DNA from: Thermoanaerobaculia bacterium
GTDB taxonomy: Bacteria > Acidobacteriota > Thermoanaerobaculia > Multivoradales > J023
Length of the DNA: 64,000 bases
Reading direction: 5' to 3'
Assembly (NCBI GenBank): GCA_030431255.1
Contig: JAUIJL010000008.1
Span: 186,001-250,000 of the forward strand
Shown: positions 8,256-17,226 of the stretch, one piece after another
Layout: every line of letters begins with the position of its first letter
Position numbering within the stretch: position 1 is the first letter of the stretch
Program-made: the position numbers and the translations under genes
Notes under the pieces: generated by a model
Database searches by the model: none
Seen by the model: only the letters and a program-made list of their open reading frames with translations
What the model was told of the DNA's origin: nothing

Positions 8256-11200
8256 TCAGTGGCGGCAGCTGTGGCGTCGGGCGTGGCTTTCGGCCCAAGC
8301 CCGGGTCGACGGCACTACCGTGTCGCCCCCTTCTTTTTGGAAGAAGAGCTCCGGTCCAGGGACTTGGTCGGGAGCCACCTGAGACATGTCCTCGGCGGCG
8401 TAGAGCCGGCCGCCGAGCATGGTGTAGTCCACGTATTCCGAGCGCCGGAGGTCTTCGAGGGGATTGCCGTCGATGACCACCAGGTCCGCCAGCTTGCCCT
8501 TCTCGATCGAGCCGATGTCGCCGTCGAGGCCCACGTACCAGGCGCCGCTCGTGGTGCCGCTGCGCAGGGCTTCCCACGGGGTGAAGCCGCCTTGCTCGAG
8601 CATCCACATCTCCCAATGGGTGGCTAGGCCCTCCCGCTGGCCGTGGGCGCCCACTTGCACGGACACGCCTCGGCGCATGAGGTCCTTGCAGGTCGACGCC
8701 ACGTGGATGTGGTTGTAGTCCTCGATCGGCGCTTTCTGCCGACGACGGGCTCTGGGCTCGACCATCTTGCGCGGGGTGTAGCGCAGGAGACGCTCGTTTT
8801 CCCACACATTGTCTTGGTCGTAGAAGATGCGCTCTCCTTCCATGCCGCCGAAGGACACCCCCAGGGTCGGCGTGTAGCCGACCTTCGTGGCGGACCACAG
8901 CTGCAAGACGTCGTCGTAGGCGGTTTTGACCGTCAGGCTGTGCTCGATGCCCGTGTGTCCGTCGACGATTTCGGTCATGTTGTGCTGGAATTTCATGCCG
9001 CCTTCGGGCACCACCATGATGCCCAGCTCACGGCCGGCGGCCACCAGCTGTTGACGCTGGTCCCGGCGCGGATGCTGGTAGCTCTTGACCGAAATGGCAC
9101 CGACGTCCTTCAACCGTTGGATGTGAAAACGGGCGTCGTCCAGGTTGTCGATCGAGGCGTGGAAGCCGGGGCCTTTGGCGCCGTAAAGAATGGTGCCGGT
9201 GGAGAAGATCCTCGGCGCGACGATCAATCCCGCCCGCTGCATCTCGGCGGCGGCGAAGATCTCGCTGGTGTCGTTCGACGGATCGTGGATCGTGGTCACG
9301 CCGAAGGCCAGATTCGACAGCTGAACGCGATTGTGCTGTGGCGTGATCTCTTCCCGGGCGTGCGGCCCGTGGGCGTGCACGTCGACGAAACCGGGCACGA
9401 TGGTTTTGCCCGCCAGCTCGAAGACCTCGGCGTCGCTCGGCACCTCGATCTGATCGGCGTTGCCGACCGCGGCGATCCGGTGGCCTTCCACCAGCACCAC
9501 GCCGTTGTCGATCACCTCTTGCTCGCCGTCTAAGGCCCCGCGCATGGTGACGATTCGCGCACCGACCAGGGCGATCTTGCCGTCGTGGCGGTCGGCGTCG
9601 TGCTCGAAGCCCAGGTTGCGCCCTTCGCTTTCCGGCTCCGGCAGCTCTTCGGGGGCTCCAGCGAGGAAGTCGAAGGAATTTTGTAGATCTCGGCTGTAAA
9701 CCGTCGGACCCATGGACCAATGCAAGGATTTGGAGTCGGCGGACCAAGCGAGAAACTCACCGGCCCGCTTGGACACCCGAGCCACGGGAATCGCTTTATT
9801 GGACGAGGAGAGCTGCACGGTCTTGCCCGTGCGGGCAAAAGGCGTGATCCAGGCGTCGTAATCTTCGGTGAAGGCGACGTATTTGCCGTCGGGGGAGATC
9901 CGGGCCTCGGTGGCCTGGGGGGCGTCGAAGTGGTGGATCTCGTCCTCGCCGTCGAGCCGCACGCTGCGCAGGCTCAGGCCGGATTCCGCCCCGCCGACGA
10001 AATACAGCCGCTCGTCGTCGGCACCGAAGTGGGGCACGGAGCCTCGGTTGAGCACCCGTTTCGGCTCTGCGCTGCCGTCGGCCGGTGCCAGGTAAATGCC
10101 CGGATTCAACGACCACAGGGCCGACAAGATATAACCGCCGGTGGTTTTGCGATAAACGACCTGGGAGCCGTCGGGGGAGAACGACGGCTCTAGATAGTGG
10201 CCGGGTTGGTGGGTGATCACCTTTTCGGAGCCGTCGGCGAGGGATCTCACGCGCACGCTGCCGAGGTGATCGTCGTGCCACGTGACGTAAACCAGGGATC
10301 CACCGTCCCGAGACCAAGCGGGGTAGAGCTCCCAGTGTTTTTCCTGATCCGTGAGACGTCGAGGCTCGCCGCCGTCCAGGTCGTGAATCCAGAGTCGACC
10401 GAGGGCTTGGAATACCACCTGCTTGCCGTCGGGGGAGGGTTGGGCCCAGCGCAGCATCTTGACCTTGAAGCGGTCCGGGGAGACCTCCACCGGGAATCTC
10501 ACCGCCTTTCGCAGCTCACGCTCGCTGCGGATGCGCACGGGAATCTGCCGGACCTTTCGGCTTTCCACGTTGAGATGGTGGAATTTGCCGCCGGTCCAAA
10601 AGACCAGGCCTTGGTTGTCCGGGGTCCAGGCAAAGGCCGGTGCGTTGCCTTCGGAGCCGCTGGTTTCTTGGAGATCGCGCTCGAAGCGATCGAAGACCGC
10701 CCATTCTTTACCCGATTCGAGATCTTTGAGGTAGATCGCGCTGACCAGGCCCGGCAGGCGTTTGATGAACGCCAAATAGCGTCCATCGGGGGACGGCGTG
10801 GGGCGCACCGCACCGCCCGGACCGAAGACGAAGGACTCGATCTCACCGCTTTGGGTGTCGAGCCGCTCGATGGCGAAGATCTGGCCCGTGGAGTCTTTGC
10901 CGTATTGCCACACCCGTCCCGGGGTGGTGTCGCGGCTGTAGTAGACGTAGCGGCCGTCGGGGGAAAACGCCGGCTCCGCTTGATTCTTTTGGTCGCTCGC
11001 GCCGTGGGGTCGCTCGGTCATCTGCAGGCCGTTGCCGCCGCCCACGTGGAAGAGCCAGATCTCGCCCGCTGGGATGCTGCGTGTGGACATGAAGGATTTC
11101 TTGGCCACCAGGTAGGACCCGTCCGGGCTCCACGAAGGATTGTGCACCAGGTGCTCGGGCTCGCTGGTGATCGCCCGCGGGTTGGAGCCGTCCGCGTCCA

Positions 11201-11591
11201 TCACCCACAGGTTGTCGCCGCCTTTTCGATCGCTGATGAAGGCGATGGACTGGCCATCGGGGCTGAAACGGGGCTGGTAATCCCAGGCCATGCCCTCGAC
11301 CAGTGGCGTGGCGTCGCCGCCGGTGATCGGCACGGTGTAGAGGTCGCCGAGCATGTCGAAGACCAGGGTTTGGCCGTCGGGGCTGATATCCAGGTTCGAC
11401 CAAGTGGTCTCGTCGGTCTCGAGGAGCAAGGTCTGCTTCTCGCCCGGCGGTGAGGAGACGTCCCACTCTGCGGCCTCATCTTTGTCCTTGGCCGCGCCCT
11501 GCTCAGCGGCCGACGGGTCGGCGATGAGCAGCAAGCCGAGAATTTGAGCGCACAACAACAACATGGAAGGCAAGGACAAGCGTGGGGTCAT
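8256..11591 (-). CDS. Secreted beta-propeller (PD40/TolB-like) amidohydrolase
   Basis: A 1111-residue exported enzyme. Residues 1-30 form a signal peptide (LSLPSMLLLCAQILGLLLIA, cut near PSAAEQ). Residues about 60-640 contain many PD40 blades with the signature SPDGQxxxF (for example FSPDGQSIAFIS, WSPDGSYLVA, FSPDGRYVYYS). Residues about 680-1095 are a metal-dependent amidohydrolase: GFVDVHAHGPH supplies the HxH pair, with likely further ligands in VKSYQHPRR, GHTGIEHS and VQVGAHGQ. DLVVIDGNPLEDLRR near the end is typical of the imidazolonepropionase-like clan. The fusion is common in Acidobacteria and Bacteroidetes; the natural substrate is not known. It is divergent from the FG-GAP gene, with 277 bases between them. 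Confidence 0.88.
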   Translation of the reverse strand: MTPRLSLPSMLLLCAQILGLLLIADPSAAEQGAAKDKDEAAEWDVSSPPGEKQTLLLETDETTWSNLDISPDGQTLVFDMLGDLYTVPITGGDATPLVEGMAWDYQPRFSPDGQSIAFISDRKGGDNLWVMDADGSNPRAITSEPEHLVHNPSWSPDGSYLVAKKSFMSTRSIPAGEIWLFHVGGGNGLQMTERPHGASDQKNQAEPAFSPDGRYVYYSRDTTPGRVWQYGKDSTGQIFAIERLDTQSGEIESFVFGPGGAVRPTPSPDGRYLAFIKRLPGLVSAIYLKDLESGKEWAVFDRFERDLQETSGSEGNAPAFAWTPDNQGLVFWTGGKFHHLNVESRKVRQIPVRIRSERELRKAVRFPVEVSPDRFKVKMLRWAQPSPDGKQVVFQALGRLWIHDLDGGEPRRLTDQEKHWELYPAWSRDGGSLVYVTWHDDHLGSVRVRSLADGSEKVITHQPGHYLEPSFSPDGSQVVYRKTTGGYILSALWSLNPGIYLAPADGSAEPKRVLNRGSVPHFGADDERLYFVGGAESGLSLRSVRLDGEDEIHHFDAPQATEARISPDGKYVAFTEDYDAWITPFARTGKTVQLSSSNKAIPVARVSKRAGEFLAWSADSKSLHWSMGPTVYSRDLQNSFDFLAGAPEELPEPESEGRNLGFEHDADRHDGKIALVGARIVTMRGALDGEQEVIDNGVVLVEGHRIAAVGNADQIEVPSDAEVFELAGKTIVPGFVDVHAHGPHAREEITPQHNRVQLSNLAFGVTTIHDPSNDTSEIFAAAEMQRAGLIVAPRIFSTGTILYGAKGPGFHASIDNLDDARFHIQRLKDVGAISVKSYQHPRRDQRQQLVAAGRELGIMVVPEGGMKFQHNMTEIVDGHTGIEHSLTVKTAYDDVLQLWSATKVGYTPTLGVSFGGMEGERIFYDQDNVWENERLLRYTPRKMVEPRARRRQKAPIEDYNHIHVASTCKDLMRRGVSVQVGAHGQREGLATHWEMWMLEQGGFTPWEALRSGTTSGAWYVGLDGDIGSIEKGKLADLVVIDGNPLEDLRRSEYVDYTMLGGRLYAAEDMSQVAPDQVPGPELFFQKEGGDTVVPSTRAWAESHARRHSCRH

Positions 11592-11868
11592 CAGGGGGCT
11601 CCTCGGGTCGGTCGATCCAGCGTGAACGGGGGGATATTGTAAGCGTCTCGCGACCCGACGATCCAGCCCGCAAGCTCCACCTAGGTTCCGCCCCAGCGAG
11701 AAAGCTTTTCTGAACAGAACCTACCGGCGACGGATCCGGCGAAATTTTGGATCGGTCGAGTCCTTGAGACGCGGGTCAGTTTCGCTGATCTCGGCCCCGA
11801 ATGACGCGTATCTGAATAGCCGCTCAGCTCAAACGTCACCACCGGTCCAGGCGGACCAGGAGCCCTCT

Positions 11869-13440
11869 ATGTTTCAGTCGATCCCCCTTGTTTTGACCGC
11901 GGCCTTGGTCGCAATCAGCGCCGCTTCGGCCGCCGCGAGCGAGTCCAGCGCTGTCGAGCCCTTGGCCGCCGAGCCGGTCGTCGGCACCCTGACCGTCCTC
12001 AGCGTGGAGCCCCAGGCCCGTATCTTGACGGCGCCCACGGACACACGGATTACCGTGCGCTTCGATCGACCGGTGAATCCCGCCACCCTCGAGGCCCGAC
12101 GGTCCTTTTGGGCCTTCGGCCGTTGGAGCGGAGCCGCCGACGGCAGCTTCAGCTTTGAGGACGGGAACCAAACCGTGGTGCTGACCCCGGATCGCGCGTT
12201 TTCCGCGGGCGAAACCGTGATGGTGATCCTGTCGAACGAGATCGAGGCCATGGACGGCTCACCCCTGCGACCCGGTGGGTATTCCTTTCAATTTTGGACC
12301 CGCTCGGCGCCGTCGACTCTGGAATTCCAGGAGATCCAGCGCTTTTCCACCCGCACGGATCAACAAGTGACGACCCAAAGCTACGGTGGTGTCGCCTCCG
12401 ATTTGGACAACGACGGGCATCTGGACTTGACCATCATCAACGAGGACACCGCCGACCTGCGGGTCTTCCTGAACGAGGCCGATTTCAGCGGCACCTTTCA
12501 ACCTATGCTCACGCCGACCGCCGCGGGAGGTCGTCCGAGCCCGTCGGAGCCCTCGGATTTCAATGCCGATGGCCACGTGGATATCTGCACCGCCAACATC
12601 ACCGGCGATAGCGTGTCGATTCTTCTGGGCAACGGCAACGGCACGTTCGCGCCCCAACAACAGATCGCGGTCGGTGACGGTCCGCGGGGCATCGCGGTGC
12701 TCGATGTGGACGGCGACGGCGATACGGACATCGTCAACACCAACAGCGGCAGCAACAATCTTTCCCTATTGCGCAACAACGGCTCGGGGGTCTTCGGCGC
12801 TCCCGAATTCTTCGATACCCCTGCCGACACGGGTGAATGGGCCTTGGCCGCCGGCGACATGAACCACGACGGTCTCTTGGACTTGGTGGTCGGCGCCAGC
12901 GGCAGCGAGGTCGTTCGGGTCTACCTGAACGATGGTGACGGCACCTTCACCGCCCAAGGGAGCCGGCCGAGTGGGGGAGGGGTGTGGATGTTGGTGTTGG
13001 GGGACGTCAATGGGGACCAGCGAGAGGATGTGGCGTTGGTCAACGGCTTCGACGACCAAGGGGCTATTTTGCTCGGCGACGGTCAAGGGGGGCTTGGCCC
13101 GGCGACGGCCTACGACACGGATCCCTTCTGCTTGGCCACGGATTTGGCGGACCTCGACGGCGACGGCGATTTAGATTGGGTGACCGCCAGCTTCAGCGGG
13201 GATTGGTTCCTCTTCGAAAACGACGGCTCCGGCTCCTTCACCTTCAATCAGGAGATCGACGCCACCAGCGCCGCGTCTTGCTCATTGGCGTTGGACGTGG
13301 ACAACGACGGCGATTTGGATCTGGCGCTGATCGATGAAATTGCCGACGAGGTGGTCGTGGTGGTCCACCCGGGTGATCCAACGGCGATCTTCACCGATGG
13401 TTTCGAAAGTGGAGACCTCAGCCAATGGTCCGCTTTCTAG
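11869..13440 (+). CDS. Secreted FG-GAP/VCBS repeat protein with Ig-like domain
   Basis: About 523 residues from ATG 11869. This start places AGGAG 6 bases upstream and gives a proper signal peptide (MFQSIPLVLTAALVAISAAS, cut near AAASES); the upstream frame opening is longer but lacks these. Residues about 45-165 resemble a bacterial Ig-like (SbsA) domain. From about 190 onward come FG-GAP/VCBS blades with calcium-type DxDxDG loops: DLDNDGHLDL, DFNADGHVDI, DVDGDGDTDI, DMNHDGLLDL, DLDGDGDLDW, DVDNDGDLDL. The fold is a seven-bladed propeller on the cell surface, possibly for adhesion. The last residues are IFTDGFESGDLSQWSAF, a tail shared with two other proteins here. No enzyme motif is seen. 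Confidence 0.82.
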   Translation: MFQSIPLVLTAALVAISAASAAASESSAVEPLAAEPVVGTLTVLSVEPQARILTAPTDTRITVRFDRPVNPATLEARRSFWAFGRWSGAADGSFSFEDGNQTVVLTPDRAFSAGETVMVILSNEIEAMDGSPLRPGGYSFQFWTRSAPSTLEFQEIQRFSTRTDQQVTTQSYGGVASDLDNDGHLDLTIINEDTADLRVFLNEADFSGTFQPMLTPTAAGGRPSPSEPSDFNADGHVDICTANITGDSVSILLGNGNGTFAPQQQIAVGDGPRGIAVLDVDGDGDTDIVNTNSGSNNLSLLRNNGSGVFGAPEFFDTPADTGEWALAAGDMNHDGLLDLVVGASGSEVVRVYLNDGDGTFTAQGSRPSGGGVWMLVLGDVNGDQREDVALVNGFDDQGAILLGDGQGGLGPATAYDTDPFCLATDLADLDGDGDLDWVTASFSGDWFLFENDGSGSFTFNQEIDATSAASCSLALDVDNDGDLDLALIDEIADEVVVVVHPGDPTAIFTDGFESGDLSQWSAF

Positions 13441-13560
13441 TCGGTGCCGCTGCTGCTGGAGGGCCGAGACTCGAAAAACTCAAAAAGATCACAACTTTTT
13501 GTCGTGAAATTCGGAGATCGTGCGCATGACTTAATGAAGGCTACCGTCTTCGCGACCGAA

Positions 13561-13590
13561 GCGCCCCGTGTCTGGGGGGATTTGGGGCGC
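13561..13590 (+). repeat. Stem-loop 1 of a pair
   Basis: GCGCCCC (13561-13567) pairs with GGGGCGC (13584-13590) and is followed by TTT. The loop contains GTCTGGGGGGAT. It could terminate the FG-GAP gene transcript or be one unit of a repeated element. Confidence 0.5.
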
Positions 13591-13676
13591 TTTCGGTCTA
13601 TGTCGAGCCGACTAGGCTCGACGCATCCTGGACGGCTCAGCCGGACCACCTCTGCCCGCTCTCTACGATTTGTCGG

Positions 13677-13714
13677 GGGCGCCTTGTCTGTCTGGGGGGA
13701 TCGACAGGGCGCCC
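13677..13714 (+). repeat. Stem-loop 2 of a pair
   Basis: GGGCGCCTTGTC pairs with GACAGGGCGCCC with one mismatch. The loop again carries GTCTGGGGGGAT. Arms and loop both echo stem-loop 1, which lies 116 bases upstream. Confidence 0.5.
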
Positions 13715-13997
13715 TCGGCTCCTACTTGTCAGGGGCCGTTTCGGACCCATCCAAGCCCATCCTGAATTGGACCATCCCAAGCCCAACCTCCCTGTCCTCG
13801 CGAGCCGGCGGCCGCAGGCGGAAATAAGAACCAGGCAAAGGGCGCTTTTATGGGACCTCGGCTGCCCATAGAATAGGGTAGTGTCGCGTGCGATCCGTGG
13901 CGCGTAACAGTCGGTTTGGCCGACTCCCATCGGCTCGGTCGCCCCGGGATACGATGGGCTGGTCGTTACTTTTGTTAGCTTGAGGACGGGAGCCAAC

Positions 13998-15428
13998 GTG
14001 GTCGATCAACAGCCCAAGATTCTGCGTGTCGGTCTGCTCAACACCATTCAGCAATTGGATCCACGGACGGCCCAAGACGCTGAAACCATGTTCGTCAGCA
14101 AGCAGCTCTTCGACTCCCCGTACGGCACCAAATACGGCACCACGGAAGTGGAGCCGCTGTTGCTCGACGGCCCCCTGCGGCAGGAGACCCCAACGCTCTT
14201 GCGCGGCACCGTACGGGACGATGTGAAGTTTTCCGACGGCTCCCCGCTGACTGCCCAAGACGTGGTCGACAGCATTCGCCAATCGGCGGTGGTCAAAGAC
14301 CATGCGCGGGTCGAGCTCGACGGTCAAGACTTGATCTTCCGCCTCCACCGACCCAACGGTCGATTCGCCCTCCAGCTGACCCACGGCCAGTGTGGGGTGA
14401 TCAAACGGGTCGGCGCCGATTTGCTCGGCACCGGACCTTTCGTCTATCACCCGGACAGCACCGAGTCCCGGATTCGATTGGTGCGCAATCCTCACCACAA
14501 ACCCCTGGCCAAGCTCGACGAGGTGCATTTCGTCACCTATCCGGTGGATGCCGGCGGTCGACCCACGGCTCTGATCGACGCGGTGGAGAAGGGTGAGGTG
14601 GACCTCACCAACTGTCTGGGCAGAGACGACATCAACAAAGTCTCCGGTGCCCGGAAGTCCATCCTGCCGGGCATCTCCACCTGCTTCCTACACCTCAACA
14701 CCCAAAGCCGGCAGCTGACCGATCCGCGGGTGCGCCAAGCCATTGCCCACAGCCTCGATCGGCTCGAGCTGGCCAAAATTTGCTATTCCAACGCCTTGGC
14801 CTTCGCCGCCAGCAGCCTGCTGCCACGGACCCTGGGAGCAGGCGAAGACCGCCTGAGCCACGATCCCGAACGTGCCCAACAGCTGATCGACGAGGTGGGC
14901 GATCAAAAGCCGAAGAAGCTTCGGCTGGTCACGGTTTGGGGACCGCGGCCCTATTTGCCGAACCCCGAAGCCGTGGCCGCCTCGTTGGTGGAGCAGATCG
15001 GTCGGCTCGGCATCGAGGTCGAGGTGGTGCGGCCGCCTTCGAGCTCCGAATATTTCCGCTACAGCGTGGCGGGCAGCGCGGATCTCACCCTGGTGGGTTG
15101 GGTGGCGGACACCATGGATCCGGTGGACTTCCTCGAAGCGCTGCTGGCGTCCTACCGTGTGCCGAGCTGGGACAACCTGGCGGTGAGCGCCAACGAGGGG
15201 CGACTGCAGAGCGGGCGCATGGACGACCTCTTGCAGCAGTGGCGGGCCAGTCGCGACAGCCAAACCCTTGAGGACATCCTCGACCTAGTGGCTGAAAAAG
15301 CGCCGCTGGCCCCGCTTTTCTACGGCGCCTCGGCCACCGTGCACGGCTTTTCGGTGCAGAATTTCAAACCGTCCCCCATGGCCCACTATCCACTCACCGA
15401 AATCGATATCTGGCACAGCGATCGCTGA
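13998..15428 (+). CDS. Family 5 extracellular-solute-binding-like protein without visible signal peptide
   Basis: About 476 residues. GTG 13998 is chosen because GGGAG lies 5 bases upstream; a TTG at 13980 is possible. The sequence follows the SBP_bac_5 (oligopeptide/nickel-binding) pattern: LNTIQQLDPRTAQDAET near the start, TVRDDVKFSDGSPLTAQDVV at about 65-90, GTGPFVYHPD at about 145, RLVRNPHHKP, LHLNTQSRQLTDPRVRQAIA at about 230 and SSLLPRTLG. These proteins bind peptides or similar ligands for ABC importers. Unusually, no hydrophobic signal peptide or lipobox precedes the domain from either start, and no permease or ATPase gene is adjacent. It may act in the cytoplasm as a ligand sensor, as in SgrR-type proteins, though no DNA-binding domain is seen. 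Confidence 0.75.
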   Translation: MVDQQPKILRVGLLNTIQQLDPRTAQDAETMFVSKQLFDSPYGTKYGTTEVEPLLLDGPLRQETPTLLRGTVRDDVKFSDGSPLTAQDVVDSIRQSAVVKDHARVELDGQDLIFRLHRPNGRFALQLTHGQCGVIKRVGADLLGTGPFVYHPDSTESRIRLVRNPHHKPLAKLDEVHFVTYPVDAGGRPTALIDAVEKGEVDLTNCLGRDDINKVSGARKSILPGISTCFLHLNTQSRQLTDPRVRQAIAHSLDRLELAKICYSNALAFAASSLLPRTLGAGEDRLSHDPERAQQLIDEVGDQKPKKLRLVTVWGPRPYLPNPEAVAASLVEQIGRLGIEVEVVRPPSSSEYFRYSVAGSADLTLVGWVADTMDPVDFLEALLASYRVPSWDNLAVSANEGRLQSGRMDDLLQQWRASRDSQTLEDILDLVAEKAPLAPLFYGASATVHGFSVQNFKPSPMAHYPLTEIDIWHSDR

Positions 15429-15510
15429 TCTGTTTTCTTAGGGCAGAGGTAAGGCTCGGGTTAGTAGGATGAGGAGACTCACCCCTAATTCATCCCTGGA
15501 GCTTGCCGAC

Positions 15511-17082
15511 ATGCTAAAACGTGCCCCCAACCGTGCCCCCCGATGGAATGCTTCTGCCGGTTCTTTTCTCACCCTCTTGATCACCACCGCCATCGTCGTG
15601 GCGCTGGGTCCGCCGGCTCCGGCTTCAGCGGGCACCTTTCCCGGCGGCACCTTCTTCGTCGCCACCGACGGTGACGACAATACCGGTGACGGCTCGTCCG
15701 GTGACCCTTGGGCCACCATCACCCACGCCTTGGACAACATCCCCGACGAGAGCTTGGTGATCGTCCGCGCCGGCACCTACAACGGCCGCATCCGGATCCG
15801 GGGCACTTTCGCCGTGGGTGTGACCGTGCGCTCGGAGGTCGACTACCAGGCCTTGCTGCGCAACAACGACCGGGTGATCACCATTTACGACGATCCCCGC
15901 GGCGCCGAGGGCATCACCCTCGAAGGTTTCGACATCGCCCACGACGGACCCGGTGCCGCCCCGCTGGTGGTGCACATCGACGGCAACGGCGACGGCAGCG
16001 TGAGCCGAATCACCCTGCGCAACAACGTCATGCACGACAGTTACGACAACGATGTGTTGAAGATCAACAACGCCACCCGCGACATCCTCGTGGAGGGCAA
16101 CGTCTTCTACAACCAATTCGGCAGTGACGAGCACATCGACATCAATAGCGTCGAGGACGTGATCGTGCGCGACAATATTTTCTTCAACGATTTCGAAGCC
16201 AGCGGTCGCGTCGATCCGGGTAATACCAGCAGCTTCATCGTGATCAAAGACAGCAACGGCAGTGACGATCTCTACCTGGGCAGCCGCAACGTGTCGGTTC
16301 GGCGCAACATCTTCCTTCACTGGCAAGGTTCCACCGGCAGCAACTTCCTGCTGCTGGGAGAAGACGGCCAATCGTTCTTCGAGTCGCGGGAGATCTTGGT
16401 GGAGAACAACCTGATGCTCGGCAGCTCCGACGAGGTCATGCGCGCGGCCTTCGGGGTCAAGGGCGGACGGGATATCGTCTTCCGTCACAATACGGTGGTC
16501 GGAGATCTACCGTCCCTAGCCTTCGCCATGCGCTTGAACACCGAAGGCAGCAATCCGGCCAACGAGAACATTTCCTTCTACAACAACATCTGGTCCGATC
16601 CCACGGGCACCATGGGATCGTCCTTCGGCGGCTCCAACGACTTCTCGGACACCCCCTCGGGCGAGACCCTCTCGTTCACCCTCGACCACAACGTCTATTG
16701 GAACGGCGGCTCGGCCCTGCCCGAAGACGCCTCCGAGCTGGTCAACCCCAGCGACGATGCCGGCGCGATCGTCGGCGATCCCCAGCTCGGCGATCAAGCC
16801 GCGGTGGTCAACCCCCATTGGAACCCGATCTCCGGCCTCTTCGCCGACGGCTCCACCTCCATCCGTCAAGCCTTCGAGCGTCTAGCCAACCTCTACGGCA
16901 CCCCCGGCAGCGGCAGCGTCGCCTTCGACGCCGCCGATCCGACCCAAAGCCCGAGCGACGACCTGCTCGGCAACCCCAGAAGCTCGACCCAAACGGACAT
17001 CGGCGCCGTAGAAGGCACCGACATCTTCGTCGACGGCTTTGAAAGCGGTGACGTCACGGCCTGGAGCTCGTCCGTGCCGTAG
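15511..17082 (+). CDS. Secreted right-handed beta-helix protein
   Basis: About 523 residues from ATG 15511, chosen because GGAG lies 9 bases upstream and the signal peptide (LTLLITTAIVVALGPPAPAS, cut after ASAG) then has normal length; an in-frame ATG at 15469 would add 14 residues. The mature protein opens with FFVATDGDDNTGDGSSGDPW, the usual start of pectate-lyase-like/DUF1565 beta-helix proteins. Coils of the form 'VRNNIFFND', 'VEGNVFYNQ', 'LRNNVMHDS', 'VENNLMLGS' and 'FRHNTVVGD' follow. Such folds occur in polysaccharide lyases and in surface binding proteins; I see no catalytic signature. The C-terminus is IFVDGFESGDVTAWSSSVP, the shared tail. Probably monocistronic, with a hairpin just after the stop codon. 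Confidence 0.82.
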   Translation: MLKRAPNRAPRWNASAGSFLTLLITTAIVVALGPPAPASAGTFPGGTFFVATDGDDNTGDGSSGDPWATITHALDNIPDESLVIVRAGTYNGRIRIRGTFAVGVTVRSEVDYQALLRNNDRVITIYDDPRGAEGITLEGFDIAHDGPGAAPLVVHIDGNGDGSVSRITLRNNVMHDSYDNDVLKINNATRDILVEGNVFYNQFGSDEHIDINSVEDVIVRDNIFFNDFEASGRVDPGNTSSFIVIKDSNGSDDLYLGSRNVSVRRNIFLHWQGSTGSNFLLLGEDGQSFFESREILVENNLMLGSSDEVMRAAFGVKGGRDIVFRHNTVVGDLPSLAFAMRLNTEGSNPANENISFYNNIWSDPTGTMGSSFGGSNDFSDTPSGETLSFTLDHNVYWNGGSALPEDASELVNPSDDAGAIVGDPQLGDQAAVVNPHWNPISGLFADGSTSIRQAFERLANLYGTPGSGSVAFDAADPTQSPSDDLLGNPRSSTQTDIGAVEGTDIFVDGFESGDVTAWSSSVP

Positions 17083-17092
17083 TGGGGTAGCG

Positions 17093-17111
17093 GGGGTAGC
17101 GGAGCTACCCC
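17093..17111 (+). terminator. Hairpin after beta-helix gene
   Basis: GGGGTAGC and GCTACCCC form an 8-base stem with a GGA loop, 11 bases after the stop codon. No T-run follows, so it is a weak or factor-assisted terminator at best. Confidence 0.45.
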
Positions 17112-17175
17112 AGGAAGCCTAGGCTCGAAAAATTTTCGCATCAGGTGTAACCCCGGGCGCCTTGTTGTCGTATTA

Positions 17176-17204
17176 TGACCATGGTCAGAAAATGACCGTG
17201 GTCA
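17176..17204 (+). promoter_or_regulatory. Double palindromic operator of the TetR regulator
   Basis: TGACCATGGTCA (17176-17187, perfect palindrome) and TGACCGTGGTCA (17193-17204, the same with one central change) are spaced 17 bases centre to centre. They end 22 bases before the regulator start. The shared core is TGACC-N2-GGTCA. Two dimers would bind nearly two turns apart and block transcription of the whole regulator/ABC operon, so autorepression is expected. Confidence 0.8.
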
Positions 17205-17226
17205 TTTTTGAATAAGGAGGCTCGGT

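Larger units (their letters stand above)
13441..13997. other. Non-coding stretch with two related hairpins
   Basis: No convincing gene. The stretch contains two stem-loops (listed separately) that share the loop sequence GTCTGGGGGGAT, and a C/T-rich zone around 13740-13800 with repeated CCATCC and AAGCCCA words. A GAGG/GGGAG site near the right end serves the next gene. Confidence 0.5.

Noticed and set aside
10197..11453. Plus-strand open frame opposite the propeller amidohydrolase
   Set aside because: Antisense shadow of PD40 blades; no start signal or domain.
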